DNA of 64,000 nt, taken from an uncultured Bacteroidales bacterium. Lineage in GTDB: Bacteria; Bacteroidota; Bacteroidia; Bacteroidales; P3. The translations under genes and the position numbers were made by a program. Under the pieces are notes generated by a model. The model was not told the origin of the DNA, did not search any database, and was given only the letters and a program-made list of their open reading frames with translations. The stretch covers positions 143,342 to 207,341 of the forward strand of contig ONLQ01000001.1 in assembly GCA_900318665.1 (NCBI GenBank), read 5' to 3'. Numbering within the stretch: the stretch's first letter is position 1; each line of letters opens with the position of its first letter. Positions 35,229 through 44,813 of this stretch are shown here, piece by piece.

Positions 35229-38200
35229 ATGTACCGAATTACCAATCATCCCATATTGGATATTGCTGAAAGCGAAGAAGTTGAATTTACATATAATGGA
35301 ACCCTCGTCAAAGGACGTAAGGGACACACCATTGCCGCTGCATTGCATCAGGCGGGTTTCCCTATCCACAGTCATAGCCTTGACGGCCGCAAACGCAGTT
35401 TGGAGTGCGGCATAGGCAAATGCGGTGCCTGCGAAATGCTGGTTGACGGCGAAGTCCGCAGGATTTGTATCACGCTGGTGGACAACGTTCACGAGGTGTG
35501 TGAGATAACGAAAGGCAACAAGCCTGCCACCACATCTTCCGACAAGCCGCATGATGTGAAGATTTACAAGACCACCGTGGCTATCATCGGTGCTGGTCCT
35601 GCGGGTCTTTCGTGCCGCCGCCAGTTGAACGAGTTGGGCGTTGACAACCTTCTGATAGACAACAACGCGCGTGTTGGCGGACAGTTCAATATGCAGACAC
35701 ACCAGTTCTTCTTCTTCGAGCAAGAGCATCAGTTGGGCGGTATGCGTGGTTTCGACATTGCGCGCCATCTTGTTGGAGAAAACGAGGACAACGTGCTGCT
35801 CAACAACACGGTGTGGGATGTGCTTGAAGGACGTCGCATAGCGTTGAAGAATATTGTTACCGGCGAGATAGGTTTCGTCGATGCCGAGTATATGGTTGTG
35901 GCAACAGGCGCTACTCCCTATATGCCCTCGTTTGAGAATGATGACCTGCCAGGCGTCTATACCGCAGGCGTGTTCCAGAAGATGATGAACCAGGAGCACA
36001 CTCTTCTCGGCAAGAAAATCCTGACCGTCGGCGCTGGCAACATAGGCTATCTGACCTCTTATCAGGCCATGCAGGCTGGTGCGGAGATTCGTGCCATTGT
36101 GGAATATATGGACCATGAGGGCGGATTTCCGGTGCAGGCCAACCGTGTGCGCCGTCTCGGCATACCTATTCTCACAAGTCGCACGTTGCTGAAAGCCATA
36201 CCCAACAAGGATGGCAGCGGCATACGTGGCGCAGTGATAGGACAAGTGGTTGATGGCCGCTATGTTCCGGGTACCGAGGAGGTTATCGAGGATATTGATA
36301 TGATAAACATCTGCACGGGCCTTATCTCCGACGACAGACTTATCAATAAGTCGCGCGATGTGTTTGGCCTTAAGGCTTTTGCCGCTGGCGATGCTACGCG
36401 TATAGGCGAGGGCACCAGTGCCGTGCTGCAAGGCAGCAAAGTGGCCTACGAGATTGCGCAGCAGATAGGCTTGAAGGTTGACTACGACCGCTATCTCGAC
36501 ATTTCGAAACGCCACATCGAGTCGCAGCAGCACCCCGTGCGTGTGCTCGAAAAGCCTGCGCTTCCTTCTGCCGAGCGTATGAAACTGCGTCCTTTTGTGA
36601 TTCAGGACTGCATATACGGCTTTGCCTGCAATCCCTGCACCTTTGCCTGTCCGCAGGGCGCGATAAGCAAACCCGCCACCAACACCGTGCCCACCATTGA
36701 CTACGACCGTTGCATAGGTTGTATGCAGTGTGTGTCGCATTGCCCGGGCCTGGCTATTTTCGGTTTCGATGCCAATAAGGGCGTCTGCTTTATGCCTGTC
36801 GAGCATGCGGTGGAGGAAAACGCCGAGGTGTTTTTGGTTGACAATTACGGCAGCATAATTGGCGAAGGCGATATCCGGCGTATCATAAAGAACAGCAACA
36901 AGACGAACGTGGCTGTTGTGAAGGTTGCCGAGCAGGATTGGGTTGGCTCCAATACGCTGACCGATGTCCGTGGATTTATCGAGAAGGCCAAATATCCGCA
37001 GGCTTTGCAGACCCGCTTTGTGGGACACGAGGAGCATGAGGAGGAGCCGCAGTATGTGTGCCATTGCGAGGATGTGGAGTTGAACAAGGTCTTACAGATG
37101 ATTGGCGACCGCAAATATATCTCTATCGACGAGTTGAAGCACACCACACGTCTCGGTATGGGACCTTGCCGTGGCCGCCGTTGTGTGCCGCGTATCAAGC
37201 AGTTGCTTGCCGCCCGTGGCATTGAGTTGACGGGCATGATAACTCCGCGAGCCTCTATGGCCAACTATATCACGCTGGGCGACGCCTACAATCCCAACAC
37301 CCGCGAAACCTTTGTATTCCCCAAAGGCAAGCAGATGCCGACCGAGGAGGTTGAGATTTTTGTGGCTGGCGGTGGTATTGCTGGTAGCGCGTTGTTCCGC
37401 TATTTCAGCGAGTCGGGCCATAACACCGTGATGATTAACTACGACCGAGGTGCCACATGGCGCTGTATTGGCGGTGGCCGTCCGGCGTTCTCCAATCCCG
37501 ACATTGCCGATATCGCTACTCACAACCACGAGATTTTCCGTGAGATACAGCAGCACACCAATATCAACTACAAGCCCACGCGCTATGTCAACCTCGTCCA
37601 CGACGAAGCGACTTATCGTTCTCTCGATGCCTCGCGCGCGTGGAGCGATGCCTATATGATAGACCGCTCGCAGTTCAAGGCCGAAATCTCGCCTTTGTGG
37701 GACGACAGTCGCACCACCTACAGCCACGCCCTTATCACTCGAGGCTGCTGGCAGGCAACACCTGGCTTGACGGTGGATTATCTGCGTAAGGTTGGCTGCC
37801 AGCATGGCGGTCGCTACTATGAGGATAGCGAACTGCTGCAGGTGCAGAAGGTTGGCGACAAGTACCATCTTATTGTGCGTCTCCATGGTGGAAACTATAA
37901 GGAATATGTGGCCGACCATTTTGTCAATGCCCTTGGCTGGGGCGCCGAACGTTTCACCGATGCCCTCGGTATCGACACGCAACTCACGCCTGTAAAACAC
38001 CAGGCTTTCATCACCCGTAGGCTTCCCTTGATGGGTAAGGACGGCGACTCGCTTGATATGATTATCGACCGCCGCCATTACCACGGCTTCAGCGCCGTCT
38101 ATGGTCAGCAGTTTGCTCATACGGGGCAGATTATTGGCTGCGCATCGCCCGACAGCGATGGCTACGAGGCTCGTCAGTCGCTGAAATACAACAGCAAGGA

Positions 38201-38474
38201 GTTCCTCGAAATCATCGGCGAGATGTTCAGCGAGTGGATTCCCGACCTCAGCGACGTCAGTTTCTTGTCTGTTTGGGCAGGTTGGTACACCGAGCCACGC
38301 TACCTTGTCGATGCCACCAAGGGACTTCTCGTAGGTCTGCGCGGTCACGGCTTCATGCTGGCGCAGTATCTTGCCAAACTCTATGTGGACCAGTATCTTG
38401 GCCGCGACGTTCCGAGTTACATGAAAGACCTCGCCCTCAGTGGCAAAGGCCTAAGCGAAACAGCCTTCAAGTAA
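35229..38474 (+). CDS. Large fused FAD/iron-sulfur oxidoreductase (HcnA-HcnB-HcnC-like architecture)
   Basis: 1081 residues. Domains in order: a [2Fe-2S] domain (Cys60, Cys65, Cys68, Cys80); an FAD/NAD-binding pyridine-nucleotide oxidoreductase (VAIIGAGPAGLSC near 117, VGAGNIGYLTSYQAM); two [4Fe-4S]-type clusters (CNPCTFACP, CIGCMQCVSHCPG); a BFD-like [2Fe-2S] segment (CHCEDVELNKVL... GPCRGRRC); and a C-terminal DAO-type FAD domain (IFVAGGGIAGSALF). The order resembles fused subunits of hydrogen-cyanide synthase, opine oxidase or hydroxyproline/sarcosine dehydrogenases, so it probably oxidises an amino acid or imino acid. Substrate unknown. The ATG at 35229 was chosen over 35184, which lies just after the tRNA terminator. 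Confidence 0.88.
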   Translation: MYRITNHPILDIAESEEVEFTYNGTLVKGRKGHTIAAALHQAGFPIHSHSLDGRKRSLECGIGKCGACEMLVDGEVRRICITLVDNVHEVCEITKGNKPATTSSDKPHDVKIYKTTVAIIGAGPAGLSCRRQLNELGVDNLLIDNNARVGGQFNMQTHQFFFFEQEHQLGGMRGFDIARHLVGENEDNVLLNNTVWDVLEGRRIALKNIVTGEIGFVDAEYMVVATGATPYMPSFENDDLPGVYTAGVFQKMMNQEHTLLGKKILTVGAGNIGYLTSYQAMQAGAEIRAIVEYMDHEGGFPVQANRVRRLGIPILTSRTLLKAIPNKDGSGIRGAVIGQVVDGRYVPGTEEVIEDIDMINICTGLISDDRLINKSRDVFGLKAFAAGDATRIGEGTSAVLQGSKVAYEIAQQIGLKVDYDRYLDISKRHIESQQHPVRVLEKPALPSAERMKLRPFVIQDCIYGFACNPCTFACPQGAISKPATNTVPTIDYDRCIGCMQCVSHCPGLAIFGFDANKGVCFMPVEHAVEENAEVFLVDNYGSIIGEGDIRRIIKNSNKTNVAVVKVAEQDWVGSNTLTDVRGFIEKAKYPQALQTRFVGHEEHEEEPQYVCHCEDVELNKVLQMIGDRKYISIDELKHTTRLGMGPCRGRRCVPRIKQLLAARGIELTGMITPRASMANYITLGDAYNPNTRETFVFPKGKQMPTEEVEIFVAGGGIAGSALFRYFSESGHNTVMINYDRGATWRCIGGGRPAFSNPDIADIATHNHEIFREIQQHTNINYKPTRYVNLVHDEATYRSLDASRAWSDAYMIDRSQFKAEISPLWDDSRTTYSHALITRGCWQATPGLTVDYLRKVGCQHGGRYYEDSELLQVQKVGDKYHLIVRLHGGNYKEYVADHFVNALGWGAERFTDALGIDTQLTPVKHQAFITRRLPLMGKDGDSLDMIIDRRHYHGFSAVYGQQFAHTGQIIGCASPDSDGYEARQSLKYNSKEFLEIIGEMFSEWIPDLSDVSFLSVWAGWYTEPRYLVDATKGLLVGLRGHGFMLAQYLAKLYVDQYLGRDVPSYMKDLALSGKGLSETAFK

Positions 38475-38525
38475 GACGACAAAGGCATGAAGGTGGGGAA
38501 GTGTCGTTAGACTATTGATTAGAAA

Positions 38526-39032
38526 ATGAGAATAGGAGTCCTTTCCGATACCCACGGAACAGTCCCGAATCAGGTCTATACCTTTTTCAAAGACTGCGAC
38601 GAACTATGGCACGCTGGCGATTTGGGCTACAATGTGCTCGACATATTGCGCCAGTTCAAACCGCTGCGTGCCGTATATGGCAACATTGACGACAACAGCC
38701 TTCACCACGAGTTGCCGAAGGTCAATGTCTTTGAGCGTGAGGGGCAGAAGATAGTGCTAACCCATATAGGAGGCTGGCCGGGGCACTATCCCGCCGACAT
38801 CAGGGCGATGCTGCAACGCGAGAAGCCCGACATCTTTGTGTGTGGCCACAGCCATATACTAAAAGTGATGTACGACAAGCAGATGGACTTCTTGCATATC
38901 AATCCCGGCGCAGCAGGCTTCACGGGCTTCCACAAGGTGAGTACTCTAATCCGTTTCACCCTCGACCCAACCCCCAGAGAGTTAGAAATTCTCGACTACC
39001 CAAAGACCTTCAAAATAGCAGCCACGAGTTAA
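38526..39032 (+). CDS. YfcE/MJ0936-type metallophosphoesterase
   Basis: 168 residues with all calcineurin-like motifs: IGVLSDTHG, AGDLGYN, VYGNIDD, LTHIGG and CGHSHIL, which bind two metals. The small size fits the YfcE family of phosphodiesterases; the natural substrate is unknown. It lies 51 bases after the large oxidoreductase on the same strand. Confidence 0.92.
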   Translation: MRIGVLSDTHGTVPNQVYTFFKDCDELWHAGDLGYNVLDILRQFKPLRAVYGNIDDNSLHHELPKVNVFEREGQKIVLTHIGGWPGHYPADIRAMLQREKPDIFVCGHSHILKVMYDKQMDFLHINPGAAGFTGFHKVSTLIRFTLDPTPRELEILDYPKTFKIAATS

Positions 39033-39070
39033 GAAAAACTATTTTTAGGTTTGAGGAGATAGAACATCAA

Positions 39071-39988
39071 ATGCTTCATTTTATGAACGAGAAAAGGAAT
39101 ATGCATGGTGGTTGCATCGACAACGCTTCGGCTAAAATGATTGCCTTCTGCGGTTTAGACTGCAAGAAGTGCGACGCCTATATCGCTACGAAGAATAACG
39201 ACCAGGCCCTGCGCGAGAAAACCGCAAGATTGTGGAGCGAACTGAACCATGCGACCATTCTGCCAGAACACATCAACTGCGAAGGCTGTAAGGTTGATGG
39301 CGTTAAAACCTTTTATTGCGAGAGTCTGTGCGCCATTCGTCAATGTGCGTTGGCGAAAGGTGTTGCGACGTGCGCTCATTGTGAGAATATGGACGGCTGC
39401 CAGACCTTGGAAACCGTTGTGTCAAATAATCCTGATGCAATGAAGAACCTGCAAGAGCAGAGGCTGGAGTCGGCGAGATTGCTGCTGCGCCCATGGCGTG
39501 AGACAGATGCCGAAGTGCTCTACAAATATGCCAGCGACCCCGACGTGGGGCCTCGCGCTGGCTGGCCTCCGCACAAGACTGTGGATGAGAGCCGAGAAAT
39601 TATCCGCACTTTGTTCAACAACGACACCACATGGGCTATAGAACTTAAAGAAACTGGTGAGGCGATAGGCGCAATGGGTTATGGTCCCTCATGCGACTGC
39701 GCTCTTCCGTCTCGTGATGGCGAGCCTATTGTTGGCTACTGGGTTGCCAAACCTTATTGGAATCAAGGCATCTGCACAGAGGCGTTGCGCTTGATGCTCG
39801 ACCATATTCGCAAAACAACTGATATTCCATCGTTTATAAGCGGCCATTTTGTTGACAATCCCGCTTCAGGCAAGGTGATGGAGAAATGCGGTTTTGTCCC
39901 GACGGGCGAAATCTGCTATGACGAAAACATGTATCAGGGCACGGGCCGACCAATAAGAGTCCTAAGGCTGGAAATTGCCTCTATGTGA
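39071..39988 (+). CDS. DUF3795 domain fused to a GNAT acetyltransferase
   Basis: 305 residues. Residues about 20-115 match the cysteine-rich DUF3795 pattern (FCGLDCKKCDAYIAT, INCEGCKVDG, CESLCAIRQCALAKG, TCAHCENMDGC), probably metal-binding. Residues about 130-300 form a RimJ-like GNAT domain (RLLLRPWRETDAEVLYKYASDPDVG, VGYWVAKPYWNQGICTEALRLML, NPASGKVMEKCGF). The GNAT half should transfer an acetyl group from acetyl-CoA. The two halves are normally separate proteins. The start (ATG 39071; a second ATG is at 39083) follows the previous gene; the frame upstream overlaps that gene and is not used. Confidence 0.85.
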   Translation: MLHFMNEKRNMHGGCIDNASAKMIAFCGLDCKKCDAYIATKNNDQALREKTARLWSELNHATILPEHINCEGCKVDGVKTFYCESLCAIRQCALAKGVATCAHCENMDGCQTLETVVSNNPDAMKNLQEQRLESARLLLRPWRETDAEVLYKYASDPDVGPRAGWPPHKTVDESREIIRTLFNNDTTWAIELKETGEAIGAMGYGPSCDCALPSRDGEPIVGYWVAKPYWNQGICTEALRLMLDHIRKTTDIPSFISGHFVDNPASGKVMEKCGFVPTGEICYDENMYQGTGRPIRVLRLEIASM

Positions 39989-39999
39989 GAAAATATTGC

Positions 40000-40007
40000 T
40001 ATCTTTG
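40000..40007 (+). promoter_or_regulatory. -7 promoter element before the CNNM-type gene
   Basis: TATCTTTG, exact TAnnTTTG, about 80 bases before the TTG start at 40089. Confidence 0.55.
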
Positions 40008-40088
40008 CAGATTAAAAAGAAAAATAGTCTGAGTTTTTGAGTAATCTGAATAGTCAGCGTAATTTGAATATCTGAAAACTGCATTGAT

Positions 40089-41141
40089 TTGACACTCTTA
40101 TTTTTATATCTTGCCTTTGCTTTAGGCGTTTCGTTTCTCTGCTCCATATTGGAGTCGGTGCTGATGTCCACGCCAATATCCTACATCACGATGCGCGAGG
40201 ACGAGGGCTACAAGCCAGCCACACGCTTCAAACGCTACAAGCAAGACACCGCACGCCCCATTGCCGCCATACTGTCGCTGAACACCATCGCCAACACCTT
40301 TGGCGCCGCAGGCGTTGGTGGCCAGGCTGCCGAAGTGTTTGGCAGTCAGTGGTTCGGCGTTGTGTCGGCTGCCATGACTCTGATGGTGCTCGTCATATCG
40401 GAGATTATTCCCAAAACTATTGGCACACGCTATTGGAAACGTCTCATGGGCTTCACCTCTGGCACTATACACCTGCTCATTATCATCATGTTCCCCTTCG
40501 TGTGGTTGGTGCAGATGGTTACGAGATTGTTTGCCAGCAATGAGGACGAGAGTGCCGTAAGTCGTGAGGAGGTGGCAGCAATGGCCGACGTAGGCGAGGA
40601 CGAAGGCGTGATAGACGAGGGCGAGAATAAGATAATACAGAACGTAATAAAACTTGACAATATCAAGGCCTACGATGTAATGACCCCTCGTGTGGTGGCT
40701 GCCGTGGCTCCAGAGAGCATGACCCTGCGGGAGTTTTACAAAGAAGAGGAGTTCGGACATTTCTCGCGCATACCGGTGTATGCCGAAGACCCTGAATACA
40801 TCACAGGCTATATTCTGCGCCGTGAGGCTCTGGAGATGTTGGCCGATGACAAGTTCGACCAGACTCTCGGGTCAATACGTCGCGACATACCTTATTTCAA
40901 CGAAGAGATGTCTATCAGCGATATTTGGGAGCAGTTGCTGAAACACCGCGAACAGATAGCCCTCATCATTGACGAATATGGCGCTTTCGTGGGAATCTTG
41001 ACTCTCGAAGACGTTATAGAGACCATTCTCGGACTTGAAATAATAGACGAAAACGACGAGGTGAGCGATATGCAGCAATACGCTCGTGAACGTTGGAAAC
41101 AGCGTCAGAGCAAGTTCAAGCCCATACGTTTGCCGGAATAG
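40089..41141 (+). CDS. CNNM/DUF21 and CBS domain membrane protein (hemolysin C/CorC-like)
   Basis: 350 residues. An N-terminal CNNM domain of three or four helices (FLCSILESVLMSTPISYI, ILSLNTIANTFGAAGVGGQ, LVISEIIPKTIG) is followed by a CBS pair (VMTPRVVAAVAPES..., IIDEYGAFVGILTLEDVIETILGLEI). The family is linked to Mg2+ or other divalent cation export. It appears to start at TTG (40089), because the first ATG (near 40164) would remove the first membrane helix. It lacks the CorC_HlyC C-terminal domain. Confidence 0.88.
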   Translation: MTLLFLYLAFALGVSFLCSILESVLMSTPISYITMREDEGYKPATRFKRYKQDTARPIAAILSLNTIANTFGAAGVGGQAAEVFGSQWFGVVSAAMTLMVLVISEIIPKTIGTRYWKRLMGFTSGTIHLLIIIMFPFVWLVQMVTRLFASNEDESAVSREEVAAMADVGEDEGVIDEGENKIIQNVIKLDNIKAYDVMTPRVVAAVAPESMTLREFYKEEEFGHFSRIPVYAEDPEYITGYILRREALEMLADDKFDQTLGSIRRDIPYFNEEMSISDIWEQLLKHREQIALIIDEYGAFVGILTLEDVIETILGLEIIDENDEVSDMQQYARERWKQRQSKFKPIRLPE

Positions 41142-41203
41142 TTATGGTCTTTTCTCGAAATTTCTTTTGATTACATAATACAATCGAATAAATAAAACAG
41201 AAT

Positions 41204-42100
41204 ATGAAAGCATACGTTTTTCCAGGCCAAGGCTCGCAGTTTGTGGGCATGGGCAAAGACCTATACGACGGCAATGCCGAATGTCGCGCAATGTTTGAGC
41301 AAGCCAACGACATTCTCGGTTTCCGCATCACCGACCTTATGTTCGAGGGCACGCCCGAGGACCTGAAGCAGACCCATGTGACGCAGCCTGCTGTGTTCCT
41401 TCACTCTGTCATTATGGCTAAGTATCTAGGCGCAGACTTCCAACCTGATATGGTTGGCGGTCACTCGCTGGGCGAGTTCTCCGCACTCGTGGCTGCAGGT
41501 GCCATGAATTTTGACGATGGACTTCGATTGGTAAGCGCTCGCGCTCGCGCCATGCAGAAATGCTGCGAGGCCAAGCCTTCGACAATGGCGGCAATTGTGA
41601 AGTTGAGCGACGAGGTGGTGGAGCAGATTTGCGCCGAGGTTAGTGCAGAACAGCCGTCAGAGGTGGTTGTGGCTGCCAACTACAACAATCCCGGACAACT
41701 CGTGGTTAGCGGCACCATGGCTGGTGTGGCTGCGGCTTGCGAGAAAGCCAAGGCTGCTGGCGGAAAAGCCATACCACTGGCTGTTGGCGGAGCATTCCAT
41801 TCGCCATTGATGGAGCCTGCCCGCGTAGAACTGGCGGCTGCCATAGAGCAGACTGCCTTCCGCGCACCAGTATGTCCTGTCTATCAGAACGTCTGCGCTC
41901 TGCCCGTGAGCAATCCAGAGGAGATAAAGCAAAACCTCGTGAAGCAACTCACCTCGCCGGTGCGTTGGACCGCCACGGTACAGAATATGCTCAAAGACGG
42001 TGCTACCGAGTTTATAGAGGTTGGTCCAGGCAAAGCCCTGCAAGGAATGATTAAGAAGGTTGACGCCGAAGCCAATGCTCACGCCGCGTTGACGGAATAA
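41204..42100 (+). CDS. fabD: Malonyl-CoA:ACP transacylase
   Basis: 298 residues, the usual length. The FabD active-site motif GHSLGEFSALVAAGAM holds the nucleophile Ser; the catalytic His is in GGAFHSPLMEPA. The N-terminus KAYVFPGQGSQFVGMGKDLY is typical. It loads malonate onto acyl carrier protein for fatty-acid synthesis. A strong hairpin follows. Confidence 0.96.
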   Translation: MKAYVFPGQGSQFVGMGKDLYDGNAECRAMFEQANDILGFRITDLMFEGTPEDLKQTHVTQPAVFLHSVIMAKYLGADFQPDMVGGHSLGEFSALVAAGAMNFDDGLRLVSARARAMQKCCEAKPSTMAAIVKLSDEVVEQICAEVSAEQPSEVVVAANYNNPGQLVVSGTMAGVAAACEKAKAAGGKAIPLAVGGAFHSPLMEPARVELAAAIEQTAFRAPVCPVYQNVCALPVSNPEEIKQNLVKQLTSPVRWTATVQNMLKDGATEFIEVGPGKALQGMIKKVDAEANAHAALTE

Positions 42101-42150
42101 TCGGTAGAAGTATAGCCCCGAAAGAAAACTTAATCTTTAGGATAAAACAT

Positions 42151-42180
42151 AAGCGCGCATTGCCTTGGCAATGCGCGCTT
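42151..42180. terminator. Bidirectional terminator between fabD and the C69 peptidase
   Basis: 14-bp inverted repeat AAGCGCGCATTGCC / GGCAATGCGCGCTT. It serves fabD on the plus strand and the peptidase gene on the minus strand, whose stop is 22 bases away. Confidence 0.8.
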
Positions 42181-42202
42181 ACTTTATTAATTATATTAAC
42201 GA

Positions 42203-43948
42203 CTATTTCTCGATTATTACGTCGCCGTGGTCGTCAACAATCTGTTTGTAGAACCAGTCGGGATATTTGGGCTGGTCGGGCCATACGCAGTGACCATACT
42301 GGTCTTTGTCGAGTTTGCCATTGGTGGCGTGCTTCACGTTGCCATCAATGTATTTCATTAGGAGGAAGTGGTCGAGTTCTTTCCACTGGCGCATCATTTT
42401 TGCCGCCATGCGGTTGGAAAAGTCGTTGTTGAGAGTTACAATCTCAGCCTGGTTGGCATTGCTCACGCGCTTGTCGTTTTTCTCAACGTCGCGAATGAAA
42501 CTTGTTTCGAGGTCGTCCTGTGTGCGCTGAATGTCAACAATCATGTCGCAATAACGCAGATAGGCGAAGTTGCTCACGCGGTTGAAGAGCCAGAAAGCGC
42601 TTGTCTCGCTGTATTCGGTAAGGCTGCCGTTGCCCTCGCGGAAACATTCGGGAATCTCGGTGATGCAGCAATACATTGGGCAATAGACGGTGGTGTAGGT
42701 GTCGTCAACGCCAAACCATATGATGCCTCCAACAGGGTTGGGAAGCCAGCCGCGGCACTGGGCCACGAAACTGAAACCGGTCTGCTGGGTGCTAGTGGCA
42801 CGCTCGTGGACATAACTGTGGTCGCCAACTTTGAAATCCATAGGACGCCAACGATAGGGCAGTTTGAATGGGCCTGCGCCAACATCCTGCGTCATGTCGA
42901 GAGGAGTGCCCTCATAGTGGTCGCGCATCAGGTTCATCACCTCGTGGACATCAACCTTGTGGTCGGGTTTAATCCAAAGAGGCAGACGGTTCTTGGGGTT
43001 GCGTCCCAGGGCGTAGTCGGCATATTGGTCGCGGATGCCGTTTTTGACGCGGGCAAACATGGCATAAACACGAGCGTCGCAGCCACGCATACCGCTGAAA
43101 TCGAGCGGGCAATAAGCGTCGGCGAAACTAAATTCCTCGTCTTTTCCAGTGAAATAGCCCTTGGCGCGAGCAAAACTGATGACATCGTCAGAATAGACAC
43201 ATTCAACCTCGGGGTTAAAGATGTACTTCATGTTGCGGCTGGTGATGCTCTTGTAATTCTTTTTCTGTTCAAGGGGGAAGGTGGTGATGCGAGCCTGGTT
43301 GGCATGGCCGCAGACATAACCATCGGGCACGCGGCGAGCCACCCATACGGCGCCTTCTTTGAAATCCTTGAAGCCTTTTTTCAGCACCTGCTTGCCCTTG
43401 ATGGTATCGTACTGGGCTTTGCCTTTGCCAATGAGTTCCATAACCCAGACCTCGTTGGGGTCGCATATCGAGAACGACTCGCCCGAAGAGGCATAGCCGT
43501 AGGTGTCCATCAGTTCGGCGATGGTCTTGATAGCCTCGCGGGCGTTTTTGGCGCGCTGCAGTGTGAGATAGATAAGGCTGCCGTAGTCAATGCCCGTAGA
43601 GCCGTGGAGTTCTTTGCGGCCGCCATAGGTTGTCTCGCCAATGGCAAGTTGGTGTTCGTTCATGTTGCCCACCACGTTGTAGGTGTGTGACACCTGGGGA
43701 ATCTCGATAAGCGGACGGCCGCTATCCCAGTCGTAAACCATAAACATTGTGCCTTCGGGATAGTCGGCGGCGCGACGATAGTAAAGTTCGCCGTAGAGCG
43801 TGTGGGAATCGGCGGCATAGGTTATCATCGTCGAGCCATCTTTGGTGGCTCCCTTAGTGAAAAGGAAATTGGTACAGGCATCGGCAACGCCTGCGGTGAG
43901 AATGGCTCCCGCAAAGAGCATACCTGCAATAATACGATTGATTTTCAT
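42203..43948 (-). CDS. Exported C69-family dipeptidase
   Basis: 581 residues. The signal peptide (MKINRIIAGMLFAGAILTAGVADA) ends directly at Cys25, which in C69 (Ntn-hydrolase) enzymes becomes the N-terminal nucleophile: ACTNFLFTKGATKDGSTMITYAADSH. Later family segments include NEHQLAIGETTYGGR and SFSICDPNEVWVMELIG. It hydrolyses dipeptides, here probably in the periplasm. The length fits the Bacteroidetes members. Confidence 0.93.
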   Translation of the reverse strand: MKINRIIAGMLFAGAILTAGVADACTNFLFTKGATKDGSTMITYAADSHTLYGELYYRRAADYPEGTMFMVYDWDSGRPLIEIPQVSHTYNVVGNMNEHQLAIGETTYGGRKELHGSTGIDYGSLIYLTLQRAKNAREAIKTIAELMDTYGYASSGESFSICDPNEVWVMELIGKGKAQYDTIKGKQVLKKGFKDFKEGAVWVARRVPDGYVCGHANQARITTFPLEQKKNYKSITSRNMKYIFNPEVECVYSDDVISFARAKGYFTGKDEEFSFADAYCPLDFSGMRGCDARVYAMFARVKNGIRDQYADYALGRNPKNRLPLWIKPDHKVDVHEVMNLMRDHYEGTPLDMTQDVGAGPFKLPYRWRPMDFKVGDHSYVHERATSTQQTGFSFVAQCRGWLPNPVGGIIWFGVDDTYTTVYCPMYCCITEIPECFREGNGSLTEYSETSAFWLFNRVSNFAYLRYCDMIVDIQRTQDDLETSFIRDVEKNDKRVSNANQAEIVTLNNDFSNRMAAKMMRQWKELDHFLLMKYIDGNVKHATNGKLDKDQYGHCVWPDQPKYPDWFYKQIVDDHGDVIIEK

Positions 43949-44147
43949 AGATTTATTGTTGATCGTTGATTATTATCACACAGTCTTATCACTTTGTTTT
44001 GAGGATGTAAAGATACAAATTTTTATGAAATACGGAAAAACCTCTTTTTACACAGAGTGTCAAAAACACCTCTGTGAATCAAATGAGGATTTTCTTTCGT
44101 TGCATAGTCCGTTGGTTCTAACTATCGGAAGACCAATTGCATATACC

Positions 44148-44813
44148 CTAACGCCAAGGCTTATAATCCAACGGCTGCGTGCATCCCCACTCTTTGGCGA
44201 AACGGTCGAAATTCTTTCGCACAAGGCGTTTGATGAAGAGCGGGAACAGCAGGCGCACTATCAATGGGTTTTTCTCGAGGCCTGCAAACTTCCTGACCTC
44301 GGGAGTAAGGAAGTTGCCGTTGCGGGCAAACGATTGTCCCATAGGGATATAAGAATCCAGTAACTGGTCCATTATCTTGGTTATCTTCTCGTCGTCGCGC
44401 ATCCTAATCATGAAACTGCCGCCACGCACCAGACAGCCGCCACAGGTGCAGCCGAACTGCGCAGGAAGCGACAACAGGAAGCGTTCACCGAGACGCAGTT
44501 GATGACCCTCGTCGAAGCCGCCATGAAGGATGAACGACACCTGGGCAGGGTGCTGACGCTCAGTGGGGAGAGTCTCTAAAAACTCCAACATCACCGCCGG
44601 CACGCATTCCACATAAAGCGGAAGGGCAAAAATAATCTGCTCATGGCGTACGAAAGCCTCTCGGGCGGCATCCCACTCCTTACGATTAGACAGGGAATAG
44701 AGTTCGTAGGTGGAACCCTCTTTCTCCAATCCTTTGCCAAACGATTGTATAATCTTGTCCGTATTGCTGAATTTCTGCACACGCGGACTCCCGTTGATGA
44801 TGACTACATGCAT
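44148..44813 (-). CDS. Flavodoxin-like/NAD(P)H-dependent FMN reductase family protein
   Basis: 221 residues. The N-terminus HVVIINGSPRVQKFSNTDKIIQSF is the FMN-phosphate loop of flavodoxin-like FMN reductases; LPLYVECVPAVMLEFLETL follows the family pattern. The C-terminal 60 residues (FAGLEKNPLIVRLLFPLFIKRLV...) are hydrophobic and basic, perhaps membrane-associated. It overlaps the upstream iron-sulfur flavoprotein gene by ten bases, so the two are probably one electron-transfer unit. Substrate unknown. Confidence 0.8.
   Translation of the reverse strand: MHVVIINGSPRVQKFSNTDKIIQSFGKGLEKEGSTYELYSLSNRKEWDAAREAFVRHEQIIFALPLYVECVPAVMLEFLETLPTERQHPAQVSFILHGGFDEGHQLRLGERFLLSLPAQFGCTCGGCLVRGGSFMIRMRDDEKITKIMDQLLDSYIPMGQSFARNGNFLTPEVRKFAGLEKNPLIVRLLFPLFIKRLVRKNFDRFAKEWGCTQPLDYKPWR

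Noticed and set aside
43842-44363. 173-residue plus-strand reading frame
   Set aside because: It is antisense to the start of the C69 gene and the end of the flavoprotein gene, and has no coding-like character.
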